Positions 12,701 to 23,439 of a stretch of DNA of 64,000 nt are shown here, piece after piece; the first letter of the stretch is position 1; every line of letters starts with the position of its first letter. Position numbers and translations under genes: made by a program. Below the pieces are notes generated by a model. That model searched no databases. It saw only the letters and a list, made by a program, of their open reading frames with translations, and was not told the origin of the DNA. The DNA comes from Dermanyssus gallinae (taxonomy: Eukaryota; Arthropoda; Arachnida; Mesostigmata; Dermanyssidae): positions 1 through 64,000 of the forward strand of contig QVRM01001392.1 of assembly GCA_003439945.1 (NCBI GenBank), read 5' to 3'.

Positions 12701-15400
12701 AACCGGCTTGTTCTTAGAACCGGCCTGTTCTTAGAACCGGCTTGTTCTTAGAACCAGCTCGTTTTTAGAACCGGCTCGTTCTTACCACCAGCTTGTTCTT
12801 AGAACCAGCTCCTTCTTAGAACCGGCTCGTTCTTAGAAGCTGCTTGTTCTTAGAACTGGCTCGTTCTTAAAACCGGCTCGTTCTAAGAACAGGCTCGTTC
12901 TTAAAACCGGCTTTTTCTTAGAACCAGCTCGTTTTTAAAACCGGCCTATTCTTAAAACCAGCTCGTTCTTAAAACCGGCTCGTTCTTAAAACCGACTCGT
13001 TCTTAAAACCGACTCGTTCTTAAAACCGGCCCGTTCTTAAAACCGGCCCGTTCTTAAATCCGGCCCGTTCTTAAAACCGGCCCGTTCTTAAAACCGGCCC
13101 GTTTTTAAAACCGGCCTGTTCTTAAAACCGGCCCGTTCTTAAAACCGGCCCGTTCTTAAAACCGGCCCGTTCTTAGAGCCAGCTTGTTGTTAGAACCCGC
13201 TCGTTCTTAAAACCAGCTCGCTCTTAGAACCGGCTCGTTCTTAGAACCGGCTCGTTCTTAGAACCGGCTTGTTCTTACACTCGTTCGTTTTTAGAACCGA
13301 CTCGTTCTTATAACTAGTCTGTTTTTAGAACCGGCTTGTTATTAAAACCGGCTTGTTCTTAGAACCGGCTTGTTCTTGAAACCGGCTTGTTCTTAGAACC
13401 GGCTTGTTCTTAGAACCGGCTTGTTCTTAGAACCGGCTCGTTCTTAGAACCGGCTCGTTCTTAGAACCGGCTTGTTCTTAGAACCGGCTCGTTCTTACAA
13501 CCGGCTTGTTCTTAGAACCGGCTCGTTCTTACAACCAGCTCGCTTTTAGAGCCGGCTCCTTCTTAGAACCGGTGCGTTTTTAAAACCGGCGAGTTCTTAG
13601 AACCGGCTCGCTCTTAGAACCGGCTCGCTTTTAGAACCGGCTTGTTTTTAGAACCTGCTCGTATATAGAACCGGCTCGTTATAAGTACCGTATTGTCCTT
13701 AGAACCGGCTCGTTTTAAGAACCAGCTCGTTCTCAAAACCGGCTCGTTGTAAGAACCGGCTCATTCTTCGAACCGGCTCGTTCTTAAAACCGGCTCATTC
13801 TTCGAACCGGCCCGTTCCTAAAACCAGCTCGCTTTTAGAACCGGCTCCTTCTTATAACCGGTGCGTTTTAAAAACCGGCGCGTTCTTAGAACTGGCTCGT
13901 TCTTAGAACCGGCTCGCTCTTAGAACCGGCTCGCTCTTAGAACCGGCTCGCTTTTAGAACCGGCTTGTTCTTAGAACCTGCTCGTATATAGAACCGGCTC
14001 GTTATAAGTACCGTATTGTCCTTAGAACCGGCTCGTTTTAAGAACCAGCTCGTTCTCAAAACCGGCTCGTTGTAAGAACCGGCTCATTCTTCGAACCGGC
14101 TCGTTCTTAAAACCGGCTCATTCTTCGAACCGGCCCGTTCCTAAAACCAGCTCGCTTTTAGAACCGGCTCCTTCTTATAACCGGTGCGTTTTTAAAACCG
14201 GCGCGTTCTTAGAACTGGCTCGTTCTTAGAACCGGCTCGCTCTTAGAACCGGCTCGCTCTTAAAACCGGCTCGCTTTTAGAACCGGCTTGTTCTTAGAAC
14301 CTGCTCGTATATAGAACCGGCTCGTTATAAGTACCGTATTGTCCTTAGAACCGGCTCGTTTTAAGAACCAGCTCGTTCTCAAAACCGGCTTGTTGTAAGA
14401 ACCGGCTCATTCTTAAAACCGGCTCGTTCTTAAAACCGGGTCATTCTTCGAACCGGCCCGTTCCTAAAACCGGCCTGTTCCTAAAACCGGCCCGTTCCTA
14501 AAACCGGCCCGTTCCTAAAACCGGCCCGTTCCTAAAACTGGCCCGTTCTTAAAACCGGCCCGTTTCTAAAACCGGCCCGTTCCTAAAACCGGCCCGTTCC
14601 TAAAACCGGCCCGTTCCTAAAACCGGCCCGTTCTTAAAACCAGCCCGTTCTTAGAACCTGCTCGTTTTTAGACCCAATTCGTTCTTAGATCCAATTCGTT
14701 CTTCAAACCAGCTCGTTTTTCAAACCAGCTCGCTCTTACAACCGGTTTGTTCTTAGAACCGGCTTGTTCTTAGAACCGGCTTGTTCTTAGAACCGGCTTG
14801 TACTTAGAACCGGCTTGTTCTTAGAACTGGCTTGTTTTTAGAACCGGCTTGTTCTTAGAACCGGCTTGTTCTAAGAACCGACTTGTTCTTAAAACCGGCT
14901 CGATTTTATAACCGGTTCATTCTTAGAGCCGGTTTGTTCTTAGAACCGACTCGTTCTTAGAACCGGCTCGTTTTTAGGACCGGTTCATTCTTAGAACCAG
15001 TTCGTTCTTTGAACCGACTCGTTCTTAGAACCAGCTCGTTTTTAGAACCAGCTTGTTCTTAGAACCAGCTCGTTTTTAAAACCAGCTTGTTCTTGAAACC
15101 CTATTGTCCTTAGGACCAGCTCGTTCTTAAAACCGGCTCGTTTCTAGAACCGGCTTGTTCTTAGAACCGGCTCGTTCCTAGAACCAGCTCCTTCTTAGAA
15201 CCGGATCGTTCTTAGAACCAGCTCGTTCTTAGAACCGGCTCGTTCTTAGAACTAGCTCCTTCTTAGAACTGGCTCCTTTTTAGAACCGGCTCGTTCTAAG
15301 AAGCGGCTCGTTCTTAAAACCGGCTTGTTCTTAGAACCAGCTCGTTCTTAAAATCGACCTGTTCCTAAAACCGACCCGTTCTTAAAACCGGCCCGTTCTT
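9756..15400 (+). repeat. Higher-order satellite block, copy 2 (about 5.64 kb)
   Basis: This is a near-identical tandem copy of the block starting at about 4,101. Differences seen by eye are scattered single bases and the loss of one 17-bp unit near 15,060. The inner repeat recurs with 1,462 bases between marker strings (9,756 to 11,218), one unit shorter than in copy 1. After about 15,400 the array continues with less ordered units to 16,595. The high similarity implies a recent unequal exchange or replication slippage event. An assembly duplication is a possible alternative. Confidence 0.82.
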
Positions 15401-16596
15401 AGAACCCGCTTGTTCTTAAAACCGGCTCGTTCTTAAAACCGGCTCGTTCTTAGAACCGGCTTGTTTTTAGAACCGGCTTGTTCTTACACCAGTTCGTTTT
15501 AGAACCAGCTCGTTTTTAGAACCAACTCGTTTTTAGAACCAGCTTGTTTTTAGAACCAGCTTGTTCTTAAAATCATATTGTTCTTAAAACCGGCTCGTTC
15601 TTAGAACTAGTCCGTTCTTAGAACCGGCTTGTTATTAAAACCGGCTCGTTCTTAGAACCGGCTCGTTTTGAGAACCGGCTCCCTCTTAGAACCGGTGCGT
15701 TCTTAAAACCGGCGCGTTCTTACAACTGACTCGTTCTTAGAACTCGCTCGCTCTTAGAACCGGCTTATGCTTAGAACCTGCTCGTGTATTCGTCGGCTTG
15801 TTCTAAGAACCGTATTGTCCTTAGAACCGGCTCGTTCTAAAAACCAGCTCGTTCTTAACATTGGCTCGTTCTCAAAACCGGCTCGTTCTCAAAACCGGCT
15901 TGTTCTTAGAACCAGTTAATTGTTTGAACCGGCTCGTTCTTAAAACCGGCTCGTTCTTAAAACCGGCTCGTTCTAAAAACCGACTCGTTCTAAAAACCGG
16001 CTCGTTCTTGGAATCGGCTCGTTCTTAGAACCGGATCGTTCTAAAAACCGGCTCGTTCTTAGAACCGGCTCGTTCTTAGAACCGGCACGTTCTTAGATCC
16101 GGCTCGTTCTTAGAACCGGGTCGTTCTCAAAACCGGCTCGTTATTAGAACCGGCTCGTTCTTAATACCAGTTCGTTCTTAAAACCGGCCCGTTCCTAAAA
16201 CCGGCCCGTTCCTAAAACCGGCCCTTTCCTAAAACCGGCCCGTTCCTAAAACTAGCCCGTTCCTAGAACCGGTCCGTTCCAAAAACCAACCCGTTCTTAA
16301 AACCTGCTCGTGTATAGAACCGGCTCGTTCTAAACCCACAGCTCGATCTTAACACCGGCTCGTTCCCAAAACCGGCTCGTTCTTAAAACCGGCCTGTTCT
16401 TAAAATCGGCTCGTTGTTAGAACCGGCTCGTTAATAAAACCGGCTCGTTGTTAGCACCGGCTGCTTGTTAGAACCGATTTGTTCTTAGAACCAGCTTGTT
16501 CTTAGACCCAGTTCGTTCTTAGAACCAGCTCGTTCTTCGAACCGGCTAGTCCTTAGAACCGGCTCGTTCTTAGAACCGGCTCGTTCCTAGAACTGA

Positions 16597-17107
16597 GACG
16601 ATCAAATTCCGCAGAAGAGGTCGTCTGGCTGCTAGCGACAAACTCCGCTTGGGGGTGAGCCAGTCAAGCTCTGATTGCGTCAACAACAATCGAAGCGCCC
16701 CAGAAGCTCTCCATCGATCGACGGCTACATGAGGAGTGCAGCTGATATGGTGACACCTCAAAATGAACGACCTTGCAACGCTGGAGAGAGTTAAGCCCGC
16801 GTTCTTAAAGCGAGTTCTGGGCCTGCACTCCTCCGCTCGTAACCGCTAGGTTTATGTACTGACAGAAACCTAGCTATTCGTAGAAGATATACGGAAGAAG
16901 TATGGGCTGCAGGAGACAGAGGCACACAAGGCGTTCATTCAGCTTCAGGAGGACAAACTGGCCGACATAGATCCTGATATCTTCATAACACCTGCAATGA
17001 CTGACGACACGTGGAAAGGACCCGACCGGCCGAATCGCCATGTACATATTGTCATACCGAATGCTCTAGATATCACGGTCTTGTTTGTAGTAGCATTGGG
17101 TCTCTAA
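16597..17107 (+). mobile_element. LINE family X fragment (RT thumb and C-terminal part)
   Basis: This is a broken reverse-transcriptase LINE piece that starts exactly where the satellite ends. Translation gives TIKFRRRGRLAASD, which matches the KFRRGGRLGAND segment of the better copy at 38,765. After a frame change come GVQLIW and LERVKPAFLKRVLGLHSSAR, then EDIRKKYGLQETEAHKAF and TPAMTDDTWKGPDRPNRH. These resemble the region after the RT domain, where an LxKxxFLKRxLG stretch is followed by a (V/T)Y-x-L helix. Several stops and frameshifts are present and the catalytic core is absent. It is a dead copy in the same orientation as the next fragment. Confidence 0.7.
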
Positions 17108-17339
17108 ATCAGTTGACCCATTTAATGTCATCATAACTTTGTATATTGTAAATGTTTATATTCTTTACTTTATACAACTGCATTACTGCATATACTGCAT
17201 TTGTAAGCTCCTGACGCCGAGCCAAATCTTTGTACTTAAGTATTATCGACATTAAATGTGTAAATAAATGGAATTTGTGACATAAGCGATTACGCAAGAT
17301 TAGATTCCACATGAACAATATGGTTTTATTCAAGGCTGA

Positions 17340-18590
17340 TCAACTGCGGGTGCAGAAAAGTTTGTTCTAGAACATGTGACACATCGCCATTGAAACAAGG
17401 AAATGACATACGCGACTTTTATCGATTTTAAAACGGCGCTCCATTGTATACCTAGGGATCGACTTCTTGAAATATTCAGATCTAACTATTCTATAACAGG
17501 TACAATATCTAATCTACTGCATGACATGCTAAGTCATAACGTCATAACCATTAAAAATGGGGACCACGTTGTACTAGGGACCGTCACGCAGAACACGGGC
17601 GTGGCACAGGGCGATTTGGCCAGCCCCTTTTCATTTATATTGTATGTGACCGGACTAGCAGATCTGTTACGTTACATTAAAGCACCGCACGCATTTTATG
17701 CTGACAACCTTGTAATACTGGCCAAATCCTGAGATCACCGCACTATTACCTCTATGCAACAGCAAAATGGTGCGATGAAAAGAAACTAATAATCAACATG
17801 CGAAGATGAAGGTTCTTCGCTTTAGCAGAGGAGGAGCATATGCCACGACAGACCACCTCGTTAAAATTAATAGAATTACCTTGGAGTCACCATAACCCCC
17901 AAACTCTCCTTCAATCGACACATTGAGGAGATGCGGGCCAAAGCCACAGCTGCAATGATTCTGCTTGGTGACCTCTGCGACATGGACTTGAAAACCAGCA
18001 TGAATATAATTCGTATGAAAATACTACCACTAGTAAGCTACTGCTTGCCCGTAGTCGCAACACACTTGACCCTAAGCGATATGAAAAATCGAGATAAAAT
18101 AAAGGCTTGGTATATAAAACGAATATTGGGCTTACCCAAGGACGCGTCAGCAACACTCGCAATCGAGCTGTGTAGAGAACAAACATTAACAGAAGAGTTG
18201 GTACTGACCAAGCTACCCGTCAGTCCATAAGTGTTAGACGTCTACAGACATTTTCGAGAGACTAAGAGCATGCAATTTGTTATGGACAATTATAACGAAG
18301 GTCCAGCTTTCGCCTCCCAAAGGTGGAAAGGAGCGTCACAAAATAACCGTACAACCATTTGTCGAACCACGTGGCATGGATACCACAATTATATATGTAT
18401 GAAACCTAGTTGTTTCTGTATTAAAGAGTGTGTAGTTTTTGTGAAGAATGTGACATCGGGCGCTACCACATACTCGAATGTACTGAAATTGAAGGGGAGT
18501 CCGTTGTCTCAAAAGTAAAACATGTACCGTCCTAAATCGTTGTATTGTACCTAATCTACCAATTCATGGTGAAATAAAAGCTTGATTGAT
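17340..18590 (+). mobile_element. LINE family X copy, 5'-truncated, decayed
   Basis: The first frame (about 17,403-17,732) contains a reverse-transcriptase core: ATFIDFKTALHCIPRDRL (box A), TQNTGVAQGD (box B) and HAFYADNLVILAK (box C, here YADN instead of YADD). A second frame (17,931-18,230) holds the connection or thumb region ending in IKAWYIKRILGLP. The third part has WHGYHNYIC followed, one frame over, by CSFCEECDIGRYHILEC. This Cys/His block recurs at the C-terminus of the copies at 38,765 and 43,440. A polyadenylation signal AATAAA lies at about 18,572 next to GCTTGATTGAT. At least three frameshifts mean that no functional protein can be made. Confidence 0.78.
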
Positions 18591-19317
18591 ATCCATTTCG
18601 ATTTAATTATATCTTATAAGCACTATAATACGTCAAAGTTTGAGATGTTAGTTATGAGGTGTTCACACAAGGATCTACTACGTCAATATTATTATTCTGT
18701 GTGGTTAGACAGGAGCGATCAATGCCGTATAAGAGGTAAATGCTTATATTTATACGTGCATCAAACAAGAAAAACAGAGTTTAAGACATAGAACAACCCT
18801 TGGATCATTTCAGTTAAGTAGACTTTGCAATTTGATTTAATCTACAACTTTACTTAAGTAGAGTAGGTTGGCACATCTGCTACCTCAACGTAGGCCTTTT
18901 TTGTAGAATGCATTTATTTTACGCAAATAAGGAAGAATTAGCTAAGCCAATGTGTCTAACGGGCGTGCATAGTGACTATCACGTGTTCGTTTCATTTAGA
19001 CTAAGTCAGTGAGCAAGTGTGCCCCAAACGGAGGCGGTGATTCGAGGTTGTACGCTATAATTCAGACGATGCTTGTGAGAGGCCAAAGACCTGCTATCGC
19101 CGGATAACAAAAAGCCGATACTGTGGATTAGCTGTCTTGTCCGAACGCCAGAAGCACCAAAGGTTTAGAACGCGAGATGGCAGAGTTTGCGGGAAAATCC
19201 GACTAATTAGCGTTTTCTTAGCTTACTGGCTTCCGCAGGGTGGGCTGCGTACCTCGCTTTGGACGCGCCGCCACCGACCATAGAAGGGGCTAGGTTGTCG
19301 GTCTGCAACACCTGCAT
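18591..19317. other. Unassigned AT-rich stretch
   Basis: I see no coding region with family resemblance here, only short open stretches on both strands. It lies between the 3' end of a LINE copy and a SINE. Confidence 0.5.
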
Positions 19318-19515
19318 CTTTTTTTTTAAATATTTTCCGTAAGGCTATTTATTGCCCGTATACGGTTTTATCATGTCATGGCTAGTTTTAATCCACTCCG
19401 GCATTTACCTTGTATACATTGGAAACCATGCAAATCAATTTAAGAGTGGCCGGTCTGGGTCTCGAACCCAGTCCTCCCGAAGGTAAGGCAAAAACTTTGC
19501 CACTAAGCCATCTTG
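19318..19515 (-). mobile_element. tRNA-derived SINE (SINE-a), apparently full length
   Basis: Read on the minus strand, a tRNA-like head begins near 19,510. It has a plausible A box (TGGCTTAGTGG) and a perfect B box (GGTTCGAGACC) inside a 5-bp T stem (CTGGG/CCCAG). About 110 bases of non-tRNA body follow, and then an A-rich tail at about 19,318-19,330. The acceptor-stem halves do not pair, which argues against a functional tRNA gene and for a SINE. RNA polymerase III would be expected to transcribe it from the internal boxes, and it would need a LINE reverse transcriptase for mobility. Confidence 0.65.
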
Positions 19516-20510
19516 CTCGGTATCTCAACTATCATTTTGCTTCGCTCCAAGAATGTAGCTGTCATTCCCTCTGGATGCCTGCTGTTCTCCGCGCAGACCG
19601 GGCGGCTCTAGGATGCACAGAGAAACGCAGCGCCTAAGGGCTTTAGTAAAAATCGTATTAATAGCGACATATCTCGGGAGTCGTTCTGCGCCAACGATAC
19701 ATGAAAAGCCGTGATGTTCCAATTTGCCGAGGGGGTGATGAGGGCTAGCTAAGTCTGCTCCCAGTCGTGGGCCTACTGGTGTGCGAGTCCGAGGCGGGCA
19801 CTTGAAAACATGTGGCTAGACCTAGCCGACTAAATTCCTGGCGGTCACGACGTTTAGGCGAGCTCTGGTCGATCGTCGGGAAGTTCTTCGTTGAAGAGGC
19901 GTCGTTGCACATCGTCGTACAAAGGGGCACTTCAGTCCCGTTGGGATAGTACGTTCTCAGGTCGACTGCCGCACCGAGCCTTAAGGTTCTGCTAAAGGCG
20001 GTTCTTTACGATCACGCACTTGTCTGTACAAATTTACAGTCCTTGGATGGCTTAGCAAAGTCCTTTTATGAAATTGTCTTTATTTGCAACGCGCGTCACG
20101 TGCTACTAAATGCATGCAATGAAGTTATAAAACGGTCTTTAAATAAATAAAAATATATTCTGCAGGTGCGTTGCAAGCGGATGCTTACTCGAATTCGTAA
20201 CAAGGACATTTGACGCAACCTTGTTTAATCGCCCACACCATGAGCACTTTTAAACTCACAGCAATAAACCACGATCTGCACTGCATGCTTAAGCACTGTG
20301 GCCTAAAACATAAATAACATATTGTCGGTTTAAAAATAATTTATTAAAATAAATAAGATACTCATTTTATGTACATGTATCGGCTGGTATGGGTTTTCGA
20401 ATAGGTACATTTATGTATGCTACTTAGAATCGTGTATTACCGCAAAGCCTGCATACATTGCAGAGGTTATAACATACCATCCACAACATAATCTCTTAGC
20501 AACGGCTACA

Positions 20511-20514
<4 letters not shown>
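19516..20514. other. Unassigned stretch
   Basis: No gene or repeat was recognised. Short open frames exist on both strands (for example 19,745-19,930 minus) but resemble nothing known to me and have no supporting context. The last 400 bases are AT-rich. Confidence 0.45.

Positions 20515-20568
<54 letters not shown>
20515..20568. repeat. (TA)n microsatellite
   Basis: About 27 uninterrupted TA dinucleotides run directly up to the truncated RLE-LINE tail that follows at about 20,571. Confidence 0.97.
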
Positions 20569-20570
<2 letters not shown>

Positions 20571-20572
<2 letters not shown>

Positions 20573-20760
20573 CATGCCTCTGAAACCCTTGGCAAGCTGC
20601 GCCCATTCACCCGGAAAGGTCGGAAAGCGACTAATTCTAACCAGTGGAGATAGGAGAGAGCGGGCGATCATTTCCTCAGTAAGCGCCTGTTGCTGGATGT
20701 GCAACGGGGCAATGCGGCCTCGGTCTGAGGAACTCTCCAGGGAGGGGTGGGTCCCTACAC
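20571..20760 (+). mobile_element. RLE-LINE C-terminal tail (fragment F)
   Basis: This is a short, extremely 5'-truncated LINE end abutting a (TA)n tract. One frame reads GKVGKRLILTSGDRRERA and, after a one-base shift, FLSKRLLLDVQRGNAASV, then a stop, then GTLQGG. This matches the conserved end of the RLE LINEs in this window, such as IGKRIELTTGDKRAFDFLLQ and QRGNAAAIMGTM in the copy at 63,215-64,000. Only the region after the endonuclease is left. Confidence 0.72.
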
Positions 20761-22136
20761 TGGACTCACCGTAGCAGCGCACACATTTGCAGGGACCCAG
20801 ATGTCATGTTTCCACCGTTAAGGATCGATTATATTGCTGAAATGATGCAATTTATATATGTACATATACACTCTCATTCAGGACATGCCTCCAGCTATTA
20901 GCCAATAGTGTATAAATACTAACGGGACCCTCAGTTTGCTGACTCGTAAGTATTTCCGACAGACAACGAGGAAAGGAACAACTTATAGCTTGACAACTGT
21001 CTTTGATGGCCTGCGGCTATAGGCCGCTCGGCTACTGTCTGTTGCCGAATGGCCCGAATAGCCCAAGCCAGTAGCAACTGATCAATACGAACAAAGAGAG
21101 CAGGACAAAAATAATAATGAATGGACAAATCCGGGTTATTATAAAGGTCAAACTGCTAATTTTAGCATTAAGTGAATAATTGCTTATTGAGTGAGTGCTT
21201 ATTAAAAAGTGACTGCTTTTCTATGAGCGGACACGAGCTGGTTGCAGCTAGAACTAGACCTGCATCCGCCCTGCCTGATCGCGCGGAAATTGTGTTGTCC
21301 CTAGACATGGGGACAACTGTGAAAAGAAAAGATGCTTGAGAAGGGGCTCGGGCTGAGGTCGAAGAGTGTAAATTCGTTGGCGTAGTAAGAACGGGAGCCA
21401 GTAAACACGAACAAACGCAACTTAATTAAATAGTTAGTGGCGACCATGATAGAAGTATCGGAATGGACAAACGTGACTTTTCAAAAAGATCAGCATAGAA
21501 TGAGAGAGGCTAACCGCATATCGGTAGCAATGTGGATGCCAGCATCTACTCAATAATTTAATCTAACAGATGCTTGCCCCCTTCAGTTGCGTATTTACTG
21601 ACGAATATGTGGTTGGAGCAGGACTGGTTTTGGCCGGTCGGAGTTCCACGCTACTGTGGCAAACTCCGTTAGGAGGTTGATCTGCATCTTCCAATTCACC
21701 CCTTAAAAAGAAAGCTCTTATAACTAATCGCATTTATCACTTAGTGTATGTTGCCAATATCAACTTACGCTGAACAGTCATGCACAGTAGACACAAATTC
21801 GCTGAAAACCTAGTGCCAATTGCATTAGATATCTTGTTAATTATGATAGGTCGAGTGGAATTGCCTGTGTAATCAGTGCCTTGAAAGTCAGCCAGAAAAA
21901 CATCTGATACGCGAGCCAAAGCAGCAAGATGTTTTACGTCTCTAATACCGTCCGGAACTTTAAGCTCCTCGTTTAAACGTGTTTATAGAGGTCCGTAGAG
22001 CGTCAGCGTTTATCCTCACGTAAATATCAGCGATTGATCAGTAAAAAAATGTAATGCAGATAGAGCTCATCACACGAATACATCTGATGGCCCTTAATGA
22101 ATTGGGTCGAAAAAGTAGACGTATATCTCTCTCTCG

Positions 22137-22138
<2 letters not shown>
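20761..22138. other. Unassigned stretch
   Basis: No confident gene was found. A TATA-like GTATAAATAC lies near 20,918, and an ATG at 21,223 opens a 38-codon frame (MSGHELVAARTR...), but neither is enough for a call. Bases 21,617-21,720 resemble 55,116-55,240 (see the repeat entries). Confidence 0.4.
21617..21720 (+). repeat. Dispersed repeat, copy 1 of 2
   Basis: The block begins GACTGGTTTT, continues with GGAG..CCAC.CTAC and ends CTTCCAATTCACCCCTTAAA. It resembles 55,116-55,240 (GACTGGTTTT, GGAGCCCCACACTAC, TTTCCAATTAGTCCTTTAAA). The middle diverges. It may be a remnant of an unrecognised mobile element. Confidence 0.4.

Positions 22139-22169
<31 letters not shown>
22139..22169. repeat. (AT)n microsatellite
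   Basis: About 15 AT dinucleotides preceded by a short CT-rich run. Confidence 0.95.
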
Positions 22170-22171
<2 letters not shown>

Positions 22172-22740
22172 CATCTCACTGTAACACTTAAATGTCATTT
22201 TAATAAATATAATTTTTTATATATCAGTCTAATAACTTGCCGCCAATTGGCGTAACGACGCCCTTACTAACTGCGTCTTTACGTAGTTTGCCAAGAAGCG
22301 TAGCCAGCAAGTGTGTGCTTACACCTACCGACCTACGGAGTTTATACCATATATATGTGCCGCGCCTTATATATATAAATATACAGAAAAAAATCGCAGC
22401 ACCATTTCATCGAATATTAGGCGTATTCCCGCTACTATTACACAGACAATGGTAGCGCCCTATTTAAAACAACTTCACTATTCGAATAACAACTACTTTA
22501 GCCTTAACATACGCGAATATTGCATTAAATCTTGCGATTTTTCTTGTTCAAATTATGTAAGAAAAATGCATTAAAAACTAGCCACATTACAATGAACACA
22601 ATTTTCGTTCTAAAACAATGGTTGTATTGCTTAATCTATGGTTGGATTGCGTAGTTTCACTGTAAAATAAGTGAACGTAAATTATGTGTATCACATCCGA
22701 GCGCCCCACTTATGTCCGTCATGAGATTAGCACTGATCTC
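22170..22740. other. Unassigned AT-rich stretch
   Basis: Nothing with recognisable coding or RNA structure is present. The overlapping short frames on the plus strand have no family resemblance. Confidence 0.45.
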
Positions 22741-22744
22741 ATTA

Positions 22745-23330
22745 ATTAGTTGCGTTGGGCTATGCTTTTACTACTGGCGCAGAGAGCACGCATGAGCTCC
22801 GAAAGCGTTGCTAAAGCTAAAGTTTTGGCTCTTATTTTGTTTCAGCTTACGTATCCCACGTGTGTTGACTTCGGATAAACATGAAGGCCACTCCATGAAG
22901 CTAACTTCAGCTTCCGCGAGAGACCCCGAAACGAATGCAGCTGTGTGCGGCCTAGCATTGTCGTGCATTAATATGAATTTGATATAACCACCAGCCCTTG
23001 CGATAGGGGATGCGATGTGAGGTTCCAAAAGCTCATGCACGTACCGTTGGGCAGTTAAAGTTCTTTATAAAAACCGTTCACGTAAGGGACCTCTCTGAGT
23101 TCAGTTTTTCCTTCTGTTGGGAGTGCACCCCAAACCGTGATTCAACCATCGTCGCCGTTGCTCCCGTCGAGCTGACACGCTCCTCAATGCACGAATGCGC
23201 AAACCGTTCAGTTTGTCGCTCGCACACTCTCTTTCACCCCCATCGTTGCCGTCGAGACATCCTTGTTCCATCGCAGAATAGAACGACGTGCCTGCATTTT
23301 CATGAAGAAGCTAGCCCCTGCGGGCGTGGG
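22745..23330 (-). mobile_element. Tc1-like transposase remnant
   Basis: On the minus strand the frames read, in order, ITVWGALPTEGKTEL, YVNGFYKEL, MHELLEPHIASPIARAGGY and then FILMHDNARPHTAAFVSGSL with WPSCLSEVNTR further on. These correspond to the Tc1-type catalytic region: VWGxIxxxGKTxL, the LxPHxxP stretch, and the F(M/I)(Q/H)DNARPHTA box carrying the second catalytic Asp, followed by WPxxSPDLNPIE. The last box is decayed here (LSEVN for SPDLN). Frame changes and stops separate the blocks. No terminal inverted repeats were identified. The element is inactive. Confidence 0.75.
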
Positions 23331-23439
23331 CCCACGAGTTTTGTCATTACTGGTAGCTATTCTGAATGCAAACCCGGTCGTCCTAGTTGTCGCATTCAGG
23401 AATACCGGTCATTCCTGCAAGCCACCGGCAATCCCTAGG

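Larger units (their letters stand above)
1..16595 (+). repeat. 17-bp satellite array (about 975 units)
   Basis: The whole stretch is a head-to-tail array of a 17-bp unit close to GTTCTTAGAACCGGCTC. Every unit points the same way and no other sequence interrupts it. Frequent unit variants are GTTCCTAAAACCGGCCC, GTTCTTAGAACCGGCTT, GTTCTTAGAACCAGCTC and GTTCTTAAAACCGGCTC. GTTCTTAGAAC is an almost perfect palindrome with one central asymmetric base, and GAACCGGTTC variants (for example near 793 and 810) are perfect palindromes, so a unit is two overlapping dyads. Because 17 is not a multiple of 3 and units carry TAA/TAG on one strand or the other, no long reading frame exists. The array is cut by the window start and ends at about 16,595, where LINE-derived sequence begins. 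It could be centromeric, pericentromeric or subtelomeric; the sequence does not say which. Confidence 0.97.

Noticed and set aside
1..16595. CRISPR-like regularity of the first 16.6 kb
   Set aside because: The period is 17 bp with no unique spacers, and the neighbourhood is clearly eukaryotic LINE/SINE DNA. It is a satellite.
1..16595. Telomeric repeat
   Set aside because: The unit is neither TTAGGG, TTAGG nor a G-rich strand repeat, and it is internally palindromic. A subtelomeric position remains possible but is not shown.
19438..19510. Functional tRNA gene on the minus strand
   Set aside because: A and B boxes are good but the acceptor stem does not pair and the unit continues into a body with an A-rich tail, so a SINE fits better.
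20420..20782. Frames with YIYIYI runs here and at 26,254, 42,510, 50,287, 52,640, 53,129 and 59,047
   Set aside because: They are translations of (TA)n tracts.
20900..21340. TATA-like box and 38-codon frame as a promoter and LINE ORF1 start
   Set aside because: A single TATA-like string and a short frame are not enough; no downstream domain could be aligned.
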